From Dromiciops gliroides (Eukaryota; Chordata; Mammalia; Microbiotheria; Microbiotheriidae), in contig NC_057861.1 in NCBI RefSeq assembly GCF_019393635.1, positions 719,484,232 to 719,548,231 on the forward strand: DNA of 64,000 nt, given 5' to 3'. Positions 1 to 11,110 of this stretch are shown one piece after another; positions within the stretch are counted from its first letter, which is position 1; each line of letters begins with the position of its first letter. A program made the position numbers and the translations under genes. The notes under the pieces are model-generated. The model searched no databases and was not told the DNA's origin. It was given only the letters and a program-made list of their open reading frames with translations.

Positions 1-379
1 TGCTGTAAGAAATGATGAGCAGGAGGAGTTCAGAGAAACCTGGAGGGTCTTACGTGAGCTGATGATGAGTGAGATGAGCAGAGCCAGAACATTGTACACA
101 GTATCATCAACATTGAGTGTTGATCTACTGTGATGGACTATATTCTTCTCACCAATGCAATGGTACAGAAGTGTTCCAGGGAACTCATGATAGAAGAAGA
201 TCTCCAAAACCAAGGGAAAAAAAAAAAGAACTGTGGAGTATAAATTCTGAATGAACCATACTATTTCTTTTGTTTTTGGTGCTGTTTTTTTTTTCTATTT
301 TGAGGTTTTTCATCATTGTTCTGATTTTTTCTCTTATAACAGGACTAATGCAGAAATAGGATTAATGTTATTATGTGTG

Positions 380-410
<31 letters not shown>

Positions 411-628
411 ATAGATATATCTATACCTATATGTATATGTATATGTATAGAGATATATAGATATAACCTATATCAGATTACCTGCTGTCTAGGGGAGTGG
501 GGAGGGAGGGGAGGGAGGGAGAAAAATCTGAAATTGTAAAGCTTGTATAAACGAAAGTTGAGAACTATCTTTACATGTAACAGAAAAAATAAAATACCTT
601 ATATGTAAAAAAAAAAAATAAAAAAAAA
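1..628 (+). mobile_element. L1 3' end (ORF2 tail/3' UTR), cut by window edge
   Basis: The start matches the marsupial L1 3' segment that also occurs near 6720-6957 and 30700-31090 (TGATGAGTGAGATGAGCAGA, then ACATTGTACACAGTATCA). It continues through a G-rich stretch (GGGGAGGGAGGGGAGGGAGG, about 493-520), AATAAAATACC near 588 and an A-rich tail at about 608-628. These are the usual L1 3' UTR G-rich tract and poly-A end. A TG/TA simple repeat (about 375-466) has expanded inside the UTR. The upstream part lies outside the window. Non-coding now. Confidence 0.8.
375..466. repeat. (TG)n/(TA)n/(TATG)n microsatellite
   Basis: Alternating TG and TA dinucleotides pass into TATATG and GATATA units inside the L1 3' UTR. 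The open frame across it translates to repeated Tyr/Val/Cys/Met and is not a gene. Confidence 0.9.
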
Positions 629-1639
629 TGTTTTGACCTGAATCTCTCCAATCAATAGTGAGTTAACAGCATTTTTTTTTCTTATGGCTATGTGCAGTTT
701 AGTTTATTTCACATGAAAACTTCTTGTCTTTTAATAATCTATCAATTGAGGAATGGCTCTTATTTTAACAAAATTGACTCAGTTCTCTATGTGTTTGAGA
801 ACTGAAGCCTATCAATCAAACTTGCTTCAATTTTTTTCAGTTACTACAGCTAACTGTATTTCCCTCCATCCTATTCCCTCCCCATGAAATTTACTCTATT
901 TTCTGTCTTCTTTTACCCTATCCTTCCTCAAAAATCTTTTACTTCTGACTGCCCCTCCCCCAATCTGCCCTCCCTTCTTACAACTCCCACTATCCCCTTC
1001 CTCTACTACTTTCCTTCAGAGTTAGATAGATTACTCGACCAAATTGAGTGTGTATGTTATTCAGAATTTGAACTGATTTTGATAAGAGTAAGGCTCACCC
1101 ATTTACCTGCACCTCCTGAATCTTCCCCTTCCACTCTGTAAGCTTTTTCTTGCTTCTTTTATGTGAGATACTTTACTTCATTCTACCTCTCCATTTCTGA
1201 TACTCCTCATGCATTCCTCTCACCCTTTAATATTATTTTTTAAAGATATCATCTCTTCATATTCAACTCACACCTGTGCCCTCTGTCTAAATATATTCCA
1301 TTCAGCTGCTCTAATAATGAGAAAGTTCTTATGAGTTACAAGTGTCATCTTCCCATATAGGAATGTAAACAGTTTAACCTTTTAATATCCTTTATGGTTT
1401 CTTTTTCCTGTTTACCTTTTTATGCTTCTCTAGGATTTTATATTTGAAAGTTAAATTTTATATTCAGCTCAGGTATTTTCATCATGAATACTGGAAAGTC
1501 CTCTCTTCCATTGAAGTCCCATTTTTAACCCTGAAAGATTATACTAAGTTTTTCTGGATGCGTGACTCTTGGTTGTAAATCCAGTTCCTTTGTGCTATTG
1601 AATATCATATTCCAAGCCCTCTGATCCTTTAATGTAGAA

Positions 1640-2343
1640 GCTGCTAGATCTTGTGTTATCTTGACTGTGGCTTCACAATACTTGAATTGTTTCTTTTTGG
1701 TTGTATGAAATATTTTCTCCTTGAACTAGGAGCTCTAGAATTTGGCTACAATATTCCTGGAAGTTTTCATATTGGGATCTCTTTCAGGAGGCGATTGGTA
1801 GAATCTTTCAATTTCCATTTTGCCTTCTGCTTCTAGAATGTCATGGCAATTTCTCTGACAATTTCTTGGAAGATCATGTCTATGCTCTTTTTTTGATCAT
1901 GGCTTTCAGGTATTCCAATAGTTTTCAAATTATCTCTCCTAGATCTATTTTCCAGGTCAGTTGTTTTTCCAAGGAAATATTTCACATTGTTCTCTACTTT
2001 TTCATTCTTTTTGTTTTGCTTTTTTGTGTTTTGATTTCTCATAATGTCATTAGCTTTCATTTATTCCATCCTAATTTTAAGGAATTATTTTCATCAGAGA
2101 GCTTTGTACTTGCTTTTCCATTTGGCCAATTTGTATTTTCAGGCTGTTGACATTTTTTCATGATTTTCTTGCATCATTCTCATTTCTCTTCCCGGTTTTT
2201 CCTCTTCCTCTCTTACTTTATTTTCAAAGTCCTTTTTGAGTGCTTCTATGGCCTGAGACCAATTCATATGTTTCTTGGAAGCTTTGAATGTAGGAGCTTT
2301 AACTTTGTTATCTTCTTCTGAGGGTGTATTTTGATCTTCCTTG
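1640..2343 (-). pseudogene. L1 ORF1 remnant
   Basis: This is the ORF1p (RNA-binding chaperone of L1) part of the minus-strand L1. Visible segments are a Lys/Asn-rich coiled-coil part (QNTKKQNKKNEKVENNVKYF), the LENRSRRDN block, and decayed homologues of the C-terminal domain across 1640-1830 that match the 37525-37965 copy. The frame is broken by stops. The missing N-terminal part resumes to the right of the LTR at 2718. Confidence 0.75.
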
Positions 2344-2713
2344 TGTAAGGGGCTAAAATTCTAGCTAGTCTGTCTAAAATATCTAATCAGTGGTCACCAA
2401 TAAATTATAAGCTTTAGCAAAAGTTAGATTTTTAAGCATTTATTAAGGAGAATAAGAATTTTTTGAAAGAAAAGAGAAAGGTCTAGATTCATCTGTCTAT
2501 TAAAGGGAGAGCACATGTCTAGCTCCCTTCTCCACCCGAGTCCTGAGGAAAGAGAGTGAGAGAGCCAGCCTTGCCCCCTCTTCCTCCCACAAGGAAACAT
2601 CACTTCCTGACGCCAAAGAAAAGCTGCATGGCCTTGCCCTCAGAGGCCTTCTCCTCATGGTGGAGCTCTCCTACAGTAAATCTCCAGTATGTGGCATCAT
2701 TTCAATCATTACA
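2344..2713 (-). mobile_element. Solo LTR, family A, inserted in L1 ORF1
   Basis: On the minus strand it runs from TGTAATGATTG to the end CCCCTTACA, about 370 bp. It is a diverged relative of the paired LTRs at 7408-7779 and 10735-11106 (shared GGGCTAAAATTCTAGCTA and AATAAATGCTTAAAA-type blocks, here reverse-complemented). The flanks carry a perfect 4-bp target duplication, CTTG, at 2340-2343 and 2714-2717. The AATAAA polyadenylation motif of the family is altered here. It has TG..CA ends and no internal region, so it is a recombined solo LTR. Confidence 0.9.
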
Positions 2714-5074
2714 CTTGTCACCATAGAATCTTTCTAGGGTCAGCATTCTTTCTGTTTGCTCATTTTCCCAGCCTATTTCTTGACTTTTTACTTCTTCAAG
2801 TAGGGCACTGCATCCTGGGTGGAGGCTGCACTGTTCCAAGCTTCAGTGAGTTTGAATAGTTGTTCTCTGATATACTTTTAGGAATTTGTAAGTCCCTCAT
2901 TCTTCCAAGGTGGAATGATTTAAGGAGAGCCACATTCACCACTCCCCTGGCCTGTGCCCAGCCTGCAAGCAATCACACTCTTGCGTCTCTTCTCTCTGAC
3001 CTGTAACAAAGCCCTACTCCAAGCTCTTGTGTGCTTTTGCCCCTCCCTACCTGGGACTGCCACCCAAGACTGTGACCCAGATCTGAGCATGACAAAACAA
3101 GAATCCTGTCTCATTCCCAGCAGAGACCCCTATAATCTCCCCCTGGACAAACACTTGACCCTCTCACCATCCAAGGGCTGAATTCCAGAAGCAGCTGTTA
3201 CCACAATTGATTCAGAGGTTCCCAAGGCCTGGTTCCCTGGTGCTGGGGCTGGGTTTATGTCCCATGGCCTACATGGGGCTGCACTCCACTCTCACCCCTG
3301 TACAATAGACCTTTCCTGCTAACCTTCTAAGATGTCTTTGGCTGGAAAATCTTTTAACCCTCTCCATTTGTGGGTTTTGCCACTCTAGGAATTTTCTTAT
3401 GGCATTATTTGAAGGTATTTGGAGGGGTCTTGGGGAGAGCTCAGGGAAGTCACTGCCTTTCCTCCACCATCTTGGCTCCTCTTCCCCCACCAAAGGAGTT
3501 CTTAAGGGAAATTTTATATCTTTAAATGTCTATAGAAAGAAGAAATCTATAAACTGGACATTCAACTAAAAGAGCTAGAAAAAAAAAACATTAAAATTCC
3601 CCAATTAAATACCAAATTAGAAATTCTTAAAAATCAAAGGAGAGATTAATAAAAATTGAAAGTAAAAAAACTATAGAATTACCAAATAACACTAAGAGCT
3701 GGACCTATTAAAATACTTAAACTTTTGTTAATTTGATAAGAAAAAGAAATATGAAAATAAAATTATCAGTGTCAAAAATGAAAAGGGTGAATTCACCACC
3801 AATGAAGAGGAACTTAAAACAATAATTAGAGCTATTTTTCCCAAATATATGCCAATAAATTTGACAATTTAATGGATGAATATTTATTTAAAAACACCAA
3901 GATTAACAGAAGAGGAAGCAAAATCCTTAAATAAGCACATTTTAGAAAAATAAATTAAATAAGCCATCAGTGAATTCCATTAGAAAAAAACAAAAACTCC
4001 AGGACTAAATAGATTTACAAGTGAATTCTACCAAACATTTAAAGAACAGTTTATTCAAATATTATACAAACAATTTGGAAATATAGGTGAAGAATAAATT
4101 CTACCAAATTTCTTTTGTGAGAAAAATATGGTGTTGATACCCTAATGAATACTGATGCAAAAATTCTAAATAGAATATTATCAAACATATTATACTAATG
4201 TATCACCAATATAATACATTATGAACAGGTGGGGTTTATGCCAGGAATGCAGGGCTAGTTCAATATTAGGGAAACTATCAACATAATCAACCACATTAAT
4301 AACAAAATTAACCAAAATCATAAGGTTATCTAAATAAATGCGGAGAAAGTTTTTTGACAAAATACAGCACCCATTCCGATTAAAACACTAGAGAGCAGAG
4401 AATAAAAGGAGTTTTCCTTAAGAAGATAAACAGTATCTATCTAAAACCATCAACAACATTATATGCAATGGGGATAAGTCAGAAGCATTTCCAATATGAT
4501 CAGGAATGAAATAAGGATGTCCATTATCACCACTATTATTCAATATTGTATTTGTAATATTAGCTTTAGCAATAAGAAAAGAAAACAAAATAGAAAGAAT
4601 TAGAATAAATAAGGAGGAAAAAATATCACTCTTTTCAAGTGATATGATGGCATACTTAGTGTATTCTAAATAATCAACTAAAAAATACTCAAAACAATTA
4701 ACAACTTTAGCAAAGTTCCCGGATATAAAATAAACCCATATAAATCATCAGCATTTCTTTTTATGACCAAATAAAATATCTCTAGACAATATAAAATACT
4801 TGGGAGTCTACATGCCAAAGCAAACCCAGGAAATATATGAACGCAATTACAAAACACTTTTCAAACAAATAAAATCAGATCTATACAATTGGACAAAAAA
4901 ATATCAATTGCTCATGGCTATGCCAAGCTAATATATTAAAAATGACAATTCCAATGAAATTAATTTACCTATTCAGTGCCATATTAATCAAACTACCAAA
5001 AATTATTTCATAGAGCTAGAAACAATAATGACAAAATTCATCTGGAAGAATAAAATATCAAGAATATCAAGGGA

Positions 5075-5230
5075 GGGAGCAGATAGGTGGCACAGTGAAT
5101 AGACCACTGGCCCTGGAGTCAGGAGTAACTGAGTTCAAATCCGGCCTCAGACACTTAACACTTACTAGCTGTGTAACCCTGGGCAAGTCACTTAACCCCA
5201 ATTGTCTCACTTAAAAAAAAAAAAAGAAAA
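5075..5230 (+). mobile_element. tRNA-derived CORE-SINE (WSINE1/MAR1-like) with poly-A tail
   Basis: The copy has the GATAGGTGGCACAGTG head, the GAGTTCAAATCCGG box-B-like segment and the TGGGCAAGTCACTTAACCCC core, then an A-rich tail. A perfect 14-bp target duplication (AGAATATCAAGGGA) lies at 5061-5074 and 5231-5244, showing L1-driven insertion into the older L1 ORF2. Confidence 0.95.
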
Positions 5231-5265
5231 AGAATATCAAGGGAATTAATGAAAAAATACAAAGG

Positions 5266-5401
5266 GGGAGGGAGCTAGGTGGCACAGTAGATAAAGCATT
5301 GGCTCTGAATTGAGGAGAACCTGAGTTCAAATCTGGCCTCAGACACTTGACACTTTCTAGCTGTGTGATACTGGGCAAGTCACTTAATCCTCATTGCTCT
5401 G
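5266..5401 (+). mobile_element. CORE-SINE (WSINE1/MAR1-like)
   Basis: Second SINE in the same L1, about 35 bp after the previous one. It has the GGAGCTAGGTGGCACAGTAG head, GAGTTCAAATCTGGCCTCAGAC and the CTGGGCAAGTCACTTAATCC core. Flanks AAAAATACAAAGG / AAAAATAATGCAAAGG are an imperfect target duplication. The tail is short. Confidence 0.9.
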
Positions 5402-6537
5402 GAAAAATAATGCAAAGGAAGGTGGTCTAGCTGTGCCAGATTTAAAACCATATTATAAAGCAGAAACCATCAAAACGATTTGGTACTGGCTGTGAAACAG
5501 AATGGTGGATCAGTGTTCTAGGTTAGGTACACAAAACACCACTGTAAAAGAGTGAATTTAGCAATGTCCTGTTTGATAAACCCAAGCCTCCAGGATTAGA
5601 ACTCACTATTTGACAAAAAACACACAAACTAACAAAACTGTTGGGAAAACTGAAAAATAGTATGTCAGAAAATAGGCATAGACCAGCATCTTACATAATA
5701 CACCAAAGTGAAGTCAAAATGGTTACATTATCTATACATAAAAGGTGATACCATAGGCAAATTAGAAAAAAAAAAGAAAGAATAGTTTATTTGTCAGATC
5801 TATTTTGTACCAAAAATGAAAATGACTAAAATGGTCATTTTGACCAAAATGCATCATTTTAATTACATTAAATTTAAAAGGTTTGCAGAAACAAAACCAA
5901 TGCAACTAAGATTAGAAGGGAAGCAGAAAGCTGGGAAACAATTTTTATAGTCAATGTTTCTGATAAAGGTCTCATTTATAACAAATATAGAGAACCAAAT
6001 CAAATTTATAATAGAAGTCATTCCCAAATTGAGAAATGGTCAAAGGATATGAACAGGCAGTTTTCAGATGAAGAAATTAAAGCTATCTACTGCCATATGA
6101 AAAAAAAATGTTCTCTATCGCTAATGATTAGAGAAATGTAAATTAAAACTACTCTGAGTTACCACCTCATACCTATTGAATTGGCTTATATGACAAAAAA
6201 GGAAAATGATAAATGTTGGAGAAGATGTGGACAAGTGGAAAATTAGTGCACTGTCAGTGGAGTTGTGAACTGATCCAAACTTTTTGGAGAGCAATTTGTA
6301 ACTATGACCAAAAGCCCATAAAACTATGCATACCCTTTGACCCAGCAACAACTCTACTAGGTCTATATCCCAAAGAGATTTTAAAAAAGGAAAAAGGACA
6401 CACATGTACAAAATATTTATAGCTTCTATTTTTGTGGTAGCAAAGAATTGGAAATTGAGCAATTGGGGAATGGCTGAACAAGTTGTGGTATGTGAAAGTA
6501 ATAGAATACTATTGTTTCATAAGAAATAGTAAGTAGG

Positions 6538-6705
6538 GGGCAGCTAGGTGGCACAGTGGATAGAGCACTGGCCCTGGAGTCAGGACTACCTGAGTTCAAA
6601 TCCGGCCTCAGACACTTAACACTTATTAGCTGTGTGACCCTGGGCAAGTCACTTAACCCCAATTGCCTCACTAAAAAAAAAAAAAAGAAAAGAAAGAAAA
6701 GAAAG
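6538..6705 (+). mobile_element. CORE-SINE (WSINE1/MAR1-like), near-consensus
   Basis: Nearly complete copy from GGGCAGCTAGGTGGCACAGT to CCCCAATTGCCTCAC, then an A-rich tail with AAAG repeats. An imperfect duplication around TAAGTAGG flanks it (6530s and 6706-6715). It sits in the L1 3' region just upstream of the UTR. Confidence 0.95.
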
Positions 6706-6957
6706 AATAAGTAGGCAGATTTCAGAAAAAAACTGACTTATATGACTTGACACTGAGTGAAATGAGCAGAACTAAGAAAACATTGTATACAGTAACAACA
6801 TGATTGTGTGATGATCAACTGTGACAGACTTAGCTCTCCTCAGCAATACAATGATCCAGGACAAAGCCAAAAGACTCATAAAAGAAAATGATCTTCACAT
6901 CCAGAAAAAAACCTATGGAGTCTGAATGCATATTGGAGATTACTATTTTCAAAAAAA

Positions 6958-7403
6958 GTGTGGAAAATATACTTGTACACAGTTGGAATAGAAATAAGGC
7001 AAACTCCAACGGAAACAAATTGGGGTTATGTCAAGGATGGTTAAAGAGGAAGATAATGCCAGTGAGAAAATAGTCCCATGCAAAGCAAACTGCCTGCTCC
7101 TAAGGAGTACAATAAAATAAAAATAATTAGAAATGTAATTTAAGTGAGTAGAAATAGCTGAATGATGTTTGGTTAAGGAAAGTAATGGATTAAAATTGGG
7201 TATAAAGAAATGACAATTTATTGTTTATGATGAAATGCTATAAAGTGACATGAACTAATTCGGAATAATGTATAAAAGCAAAATGCCAACATAAAGGGGA
7301 AAACCCTACAGAACTTAAGAGCTTTGTATAAAGAATTACCACCCATTGCTTTCAATACCCTATGACGCAGCATGCCACTCACCTCGGGACAGAAAGGTAA
7401 TGG
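6958..7403. other. Unassigned AT-rich DNA
   Basis: This links the L1 tail to the endogenous retrovirus. I see no conserved repeat core, splice-flanked exon or RNA gene. Its right end gives the left copy of the retroviral 4-bp target duplication. Confidence 0.5.
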
Positions 7404-7407
7404 GTTA

Positions 7408-7779
7408 TGTAACGATTGGAATGATGCCACCTGCTGGATACTTACTGTAGAAGAGTTCTGCCCATGAAGCGAAGGTCTTTGAGGGCAAGACCAGGAGCCT
7501 TTTCTTTGGCGGGAGGAAGTGACGCGGACTAGTGGGAGGAGGAAGGAAGAGACTGGCGCTGACTCTGGGGCTTTTGCCTGAGGACGCTGGCGGAGAAGGG
7601 AGCTAGAAATGTGCTCTCCCTTTAATAGATAGGAATCTAGGCCTTTCTCTCTCTCTTTACCAAATTCTTATTCTCCTTAATAAATGCTTAAAAGTCTAAC
7701 TCTTGCTAAAGCTTGTAATTGATTGGCGACCACTCATTAGATATTTTAGACAGTTTAGCTAGAATTTTAGCCCTTAACA
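7408..7779 (+). repeat. 5' LTR (family A)
   Basis: It begins TGTAACGATTGG and ends GCCCTTAACA. A CCTTAATAAATGC block near 7676-7688 gives an AATAAA polyadenylation signal, followed by a U5-like segment of about 90 bp. No clear TATA box is visible. It looks identical to 10735-11106. Confidence 0.93.
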
Positions 7780-7781
7780 GA

Positions 7782-7799
7782 TGGCTGACCACGAAGAGG
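7782..7799 (+). promoter_or_regulatory. Candidate primer binding site
   Basis: TGGCTGACCACGAAGAGG starts two bases after the 5' LTR, where retroviruses place the 18-nt site complementary to a tRNA 3' end (TGG pairs with CCA). I could not assign the tRNA. Confidence 0.6.
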
Positions 7800-7993
7800 A
7801 AAGCTGAACCTCACTTCTGATCTTCCGGTTGGGTAAGAAATTTCCCCTACCCTTTAAACTGCTAAGTACTGGCGCACTGGCTGTGTTTTCCCTTTAAATT
7901 TTTTCGAATGGACCTTTTAAACTCCCTAATTACCCTATTTTTGATTTTAGTCTGTTTAACCAGACAAATGGGAGATAAGATCATGTTAATGCT

Positions 7994-8782
7994 TTGTTTT
8001 GTGGATTTTCTATTTTTCTTTTTATTTTTGTTAAAAGAGCCAGCAACTTACTCACACAAGGAAATATCTCTCCCTCTCCCAACCATGCTTTTTCAGAGAA
8101 ACCTGAAGAGATTCCCGCAGCTTTTCCCAGTTCTAACACTAATTGTTGCTTTAATTTTGCATGCCTGGAGGCAATGACCCACCCTCTAGAAGCTTTTAAT
8201 CCCCTAGCACCTGGAGGCAAAGTGGGGGAAGAGGAATCCAGACCTGAGTTCAAAATCAAGTGTGATTCAAATTGTGCTGGTCCCTCCCCTCCTCTCCAGA
8301 CCCCAACCTCTACTCCTCCTATGGCCAAGCCCATAGCTTCCCCTGCCTGGGAAGTCCAGAGATCTGGTGCGCATGCTCAACTTTTTCTACCTGCATTTGC
8401 AGCTTCAGGCTCAGCCCTTCCCCGGCCTGGCTGTGCTTTTGAGACAATCTTAGAAAACTCTTTAAATTCCAGATATGCTCGTTTTGTTCATAATTTTGCT
8501 AACCTGCTTTTGTCTTTAATTAGTAATCTTATAAAGCATTTGTATGGTGAAAAGCCCGACAGACAATATAGAGGGGTTAAAGAAGAAAAACTTAAGCTGA
8601 ATAAGAATGACAATCAACATAGTTCAAGACTCTGCTTCTTTTGCCATGGAAGGGTATATATTTTACAGAAATGTAGAAGTAAGCAGCAAGGTATTGATAT
8701 GAGTATTGGGGATTTTAGATATCGGAATCAAGAGTGTTCTGAGTTCACTCAGATTATTAATGTCAGTTCAGAGGTTACATAG
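7994..8782 (+). CDS. Gag-like remnant of the endogenous retrovirus (262 codons)
   Basis: Open frame of 262 codons, the longest in the window, inside the retroviral internal region. Residues 1-12 are hydrophobic. The middle is rich in Pro and Ser (about 80-130), as in Gag linkers. At residues 214-227, CFFCHGRVYILQKC has the spacing C-x2-C-x4-[Y]-x4-C of a nucleocapsid zinc knuckle, but the zinc-binding His is Tyr. A Lys/Arg-rich run precedes it. No matrix or capsid domain is recognisable and no protease or polymerase frame follows. It may be a truncated Gag or a chance frame; expression is unknown. Confidence 0.4.
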   Translation: MFCGFSIFLFIFVKRASNLLTQGNISPSPNHAFSEKPEEIPAAFPSSNTNCCFNFACLEAMTHPLEAFNPLAPGGKVGEEESRPEFKIKCDSNCAGPSPPLQTPTSTPPMAKPIASPAWEVQRSGAHAQLFLPAFAASGSALPRPGCAFETILENSLNSRYARFVHNFANLLLSLISNLIKHLYGEKPDRQYRGVKEEKLKLNKNDNQHSSRLCFFCHGRVYILQKCRSKQQGIDMSIGDFRYRNQECSEFTQIINVSSEVT

Positions 8783-10170
8783 GATTTCTGTGCTATTAAA
8801 TATACATTTTGAAATTAATGGTATGGGTTTATTTTTATAGAGATTTTAATGCTTTTGAGATTGTGTCATACTTAGTTTTTAAAACAAGGAGAATATTTGT
8901 AAAAGCTTTTTATAGTCATGTGATCAAGTTTATATTTTATAGTACTCTTATTAATATTAAGTTCATGCTCATTTAGATTTCCTTAGTTTGGATTTCACTG
9001 TCTTTTATTGTTCCACGTGTATTTTCTTCTATTCATTCATCTATCTAATTTTGAAACATGGTTTTGATTTCATAATACAATGTTAATTCTAGGAGTATTG
9101 TGCTCCCATATTCTGAGTTGTTTGTTTTTGTTATTTTTTCTCAACTGATTATTTGATCAAACTCTTTAAAGCATTTCCCTGGCAAATTGTTTGCCATGGC
9201 AAGTGTAAATTGATTCTAGAAGTATTATTTTTGATAAGCATATTCCAAAAAAAAAAAAAAGAGAGGAACATTTGTAAAAGTTGTCTTTGAGATTGTGTTG
9301 TGCTTTAACTTGTATTTAAATATGTTCAGATTTTTCAAAAAAGTAATTGTATGCTAAGTAAAAAAAAGGTATTATTTGAAATTGTTGCATAATATTATAT
9401 TCTGAGTCAAGATGTATTCACATTTTTTGCAATCATTTATTATCCTCAATTTTTAAATCCATATGAGACTTGGATTATGGGAACTTATCATTTAAGACAT
9501 TAATTGCCTTTATTCTGAGTTATCAGATGCCAGTTGGCCAAGATGCCATCCAATCACAAGAGGAATACATGCAAAGAGCAGACATTGAACTGTTACATGA
9601 GGGGAGACATGCACGAAGTTAAGGTATGGCCGAGGGAACGGCTTTTGACAAATGTTGAGGTTGGATTCTCTTGGTTTAATATTTTATTTTATTTTTCCCC
9701 ATGATATTGTACAGATGGCTGGAAGTATTGATCCCACCCATCTCACTTCTACACCTGGCTTCTATGCTCCCTCCTATATGCCTGATGCCATGGACATCTC
9801 AATCCCATGCATCTGATTAAGTCTGACTCAGTTTCCTCCAATATGTTCGGTGGCATGGACGTATATTCCATCCACCTATTTTAAGCCTGGCATACTGTAT
9901 GGGCAGTACATATTGCTCAAGTGTGGGAATGCTCATATCCCATCATTTCTCTGTTCTTTTATGGTAACCCCCATAATTATCTCAGGTGTCATGATAAATA
10001 ACAGTGTTGAATTTGGCCTTGACACCTGTTACCAATTATATTAGATTTTTTAATTTCTCATAATGGCATGAGGATAATTAGGCAGATGATGCAAAAAGTG
10101 ATGAAACAAAGATAAAAAATTATTTTTAATAATTAATATCGCAGCAATTGTCTTCTCAATTACCCTCCAT

Positions 10171-10180
10171 AAGGGGGGGA
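10171..10180 (+). promoter_or_regulatory. Second polypurine-like tract
   Basis: AAGGGGGGAC followed by T repeats the core of the tract next to the 3' LTR (CAGGGGGGAC followed by T). It lies 555 bp upstream of it. It could be an additional priming tract or a relic of an internal duplication. Confidence 0.35.
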
Positions 10181-10715
10181 CTATAGTAATATTATAATTT
10201 TAAAGAATGTTTCAATTTTTGTTTTATTATATGTTTCATGTGTAACAACTAAGATTCTGAATTCCCTTAGACATGTTTTTGAGAACTTTCATTGTTGGAT
10301 TTGATTATTGACAAAGCTATTTTAAAGTTGTGTTAAGCTCAATTTTGTAGGAAATTTTCCTGGCTGATTACCAGTATCCACACATCAACCCCTGAAAAGA
10401 CTTCCATTCCACGACTACACCTAGAGGACATCTGAGAAAAGACTTTCAGAGACTTTAAATGAACAGTTTTGTTTTGTTTTTTTTTTTTCTCTTTTCTTTT
10501 TCTGTTATAATATACACCATCTGTAATATGTATTTTCTGCAGAGGCCCTCCCTTTGCAAGACCAATGTCAAAGTGTCGGTTCATGAGGACAAAAAATCGC
10601 CCCTCTGGACAAAACTTTCCTCTCTTCCTTTTCTATATTGTTGTTCACATATTATTAGTTAGCAATAGTTATTATATTGTTTTTACTGTTCCGTCAAGGA
10701 AACATTTTGTTTCTT

Positions 10716-10734
10716 GAGGAACAACAGGGGGGAC
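10716..10734 (+). promoter_or_regulatory. Polypurine tract before 3' LTR
   Basis: The purine-rich GAGGAACAACAGGGGGGAC abuts the 3' LTR, the position used to prime plus-strand retroviral DNA. Confidence 0.75.
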
Positions 10735-11106
10735 TGTAACGATTGGAATGATGCCACCTGCTGGATACTTACTGTAGAAGAGTTCTGCCCATGAAGCGAA
10801 GGTCTTTGAGGGCAAGACCAGGAGCCTTTTCTTTGGCGGGAGGAAGTGACGCGGACTAGTGGGAGGAGGAAGGAAGAGACTGGCGCTGACTCTGGGGCTT
10901 TTGCCTGAGGACGCTGGCGGAGAAGGGAGCTAGAAATGTGCTCTCCCTTTAATAGATAGGAATCTAGGCCTTTCTCTCTCTCTTTACCAAATTCTTATTC
11001 TCCTTAATAAATGCTTAAAAGTCTAACTCTTGCTAAAGCTTGTAATTGATTGGCGACCACTCATTAGATATTTTAGACAGTTTAGCTAGAATTTTAGCCC
11101 TTAACA
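10735..11106 (+). repeat. 3' LTR (family A)
   Basis: Same length (372 bp) and, by eye, the same sequence as 7408-7779. The flanking GTTA at 11107-11110 pairs with 7404-7407. Confidence 0.93.
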
Positions 11107-11110
11107 GTTA

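Larger units (their letters stand above)
629..3492 (-). mobile_element. Rearranged L1, 5' half with ORF1, interrupted by a solo LTR
   Basis: Read on the minus strand, the right end (about 3492-3440) has the L1 5' leader signature GAGCCAAGATGGTGGAGG. ORF1 follows. At 1833-2060 the frame includes LENRSRRDNLKTIGIPE and IFQEIVREI, the conserved L1 ORF1p segment just before the RRM-like domain. At about 640-800 there is a short stretch like the ORF2 C-terminal region (CAATCAATAGTGA, compare 34679). Most of ORF2 is therefore missing and ORF1 lies next to an ORF2 remnant. A solo LTR splits ORF1 at 2344-2713. Stops and frameshifts throughout; not active. Confidence 0.8.
3493..6957 (+). mobile_element. 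L1 ORF2 and start of 3' UTR, decayed, with three SINEs inside
   Basis: The DNA follows marsupial L1 ORF2 from the endonuclease-RT linker (3530 onward) through RT (GGTTTATGCCAGGAATGCAGGG-type block near 4230) to the C-terminal region (6213-6422: LEKMWTSGKLVHCQWSCELI and CIPFDPATTLLGLYPKEI, typical of L1 ORF2p). The reverse-transcriptase catalytic box near 4630 reads F-S-S-D instead of F-A-D-D, and stops are frequent, so the protein is dead. The 3' end stops near 6957 without a clear poly-A tail. SINEs at 5075, 5266 and 6538 interrupt it. Confidence 0.85.
7408..11106 (+). mobile_element. Non-autonomous endogenous retrovirus with two matching LTRs
   Basis: Two LTRs of 372 bp (7408-7779 and 10735-11106) bracket 2,955 bp of internal DNA. 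The target duplication is GTTA at 7404-7407 and 11107-11110; four bases is typical of class I (gamma-like) integrases. Reading the LTRs side by side I found no difference. A primer-site candidate follows the 5' LTR and a polypurine tract precedes the 3' LTR. No reverse transcriptase, integrase or envelope frame is visible; the only long frame (7994-8782) resembles a Gag remnant. Mobilisation would have needed proteins from another retrovirus. Solo relatives lie at 2344-2713 and 54839-55295. Confidence 0.92.

Noticed and set aside
6538..6705. SINEs as tRNA genes
   Set aside because: The box-A/box-B-like parts are those of a tRNA-derived SINE; no copy folds as an intact tRNA with acceptor stem by eye.
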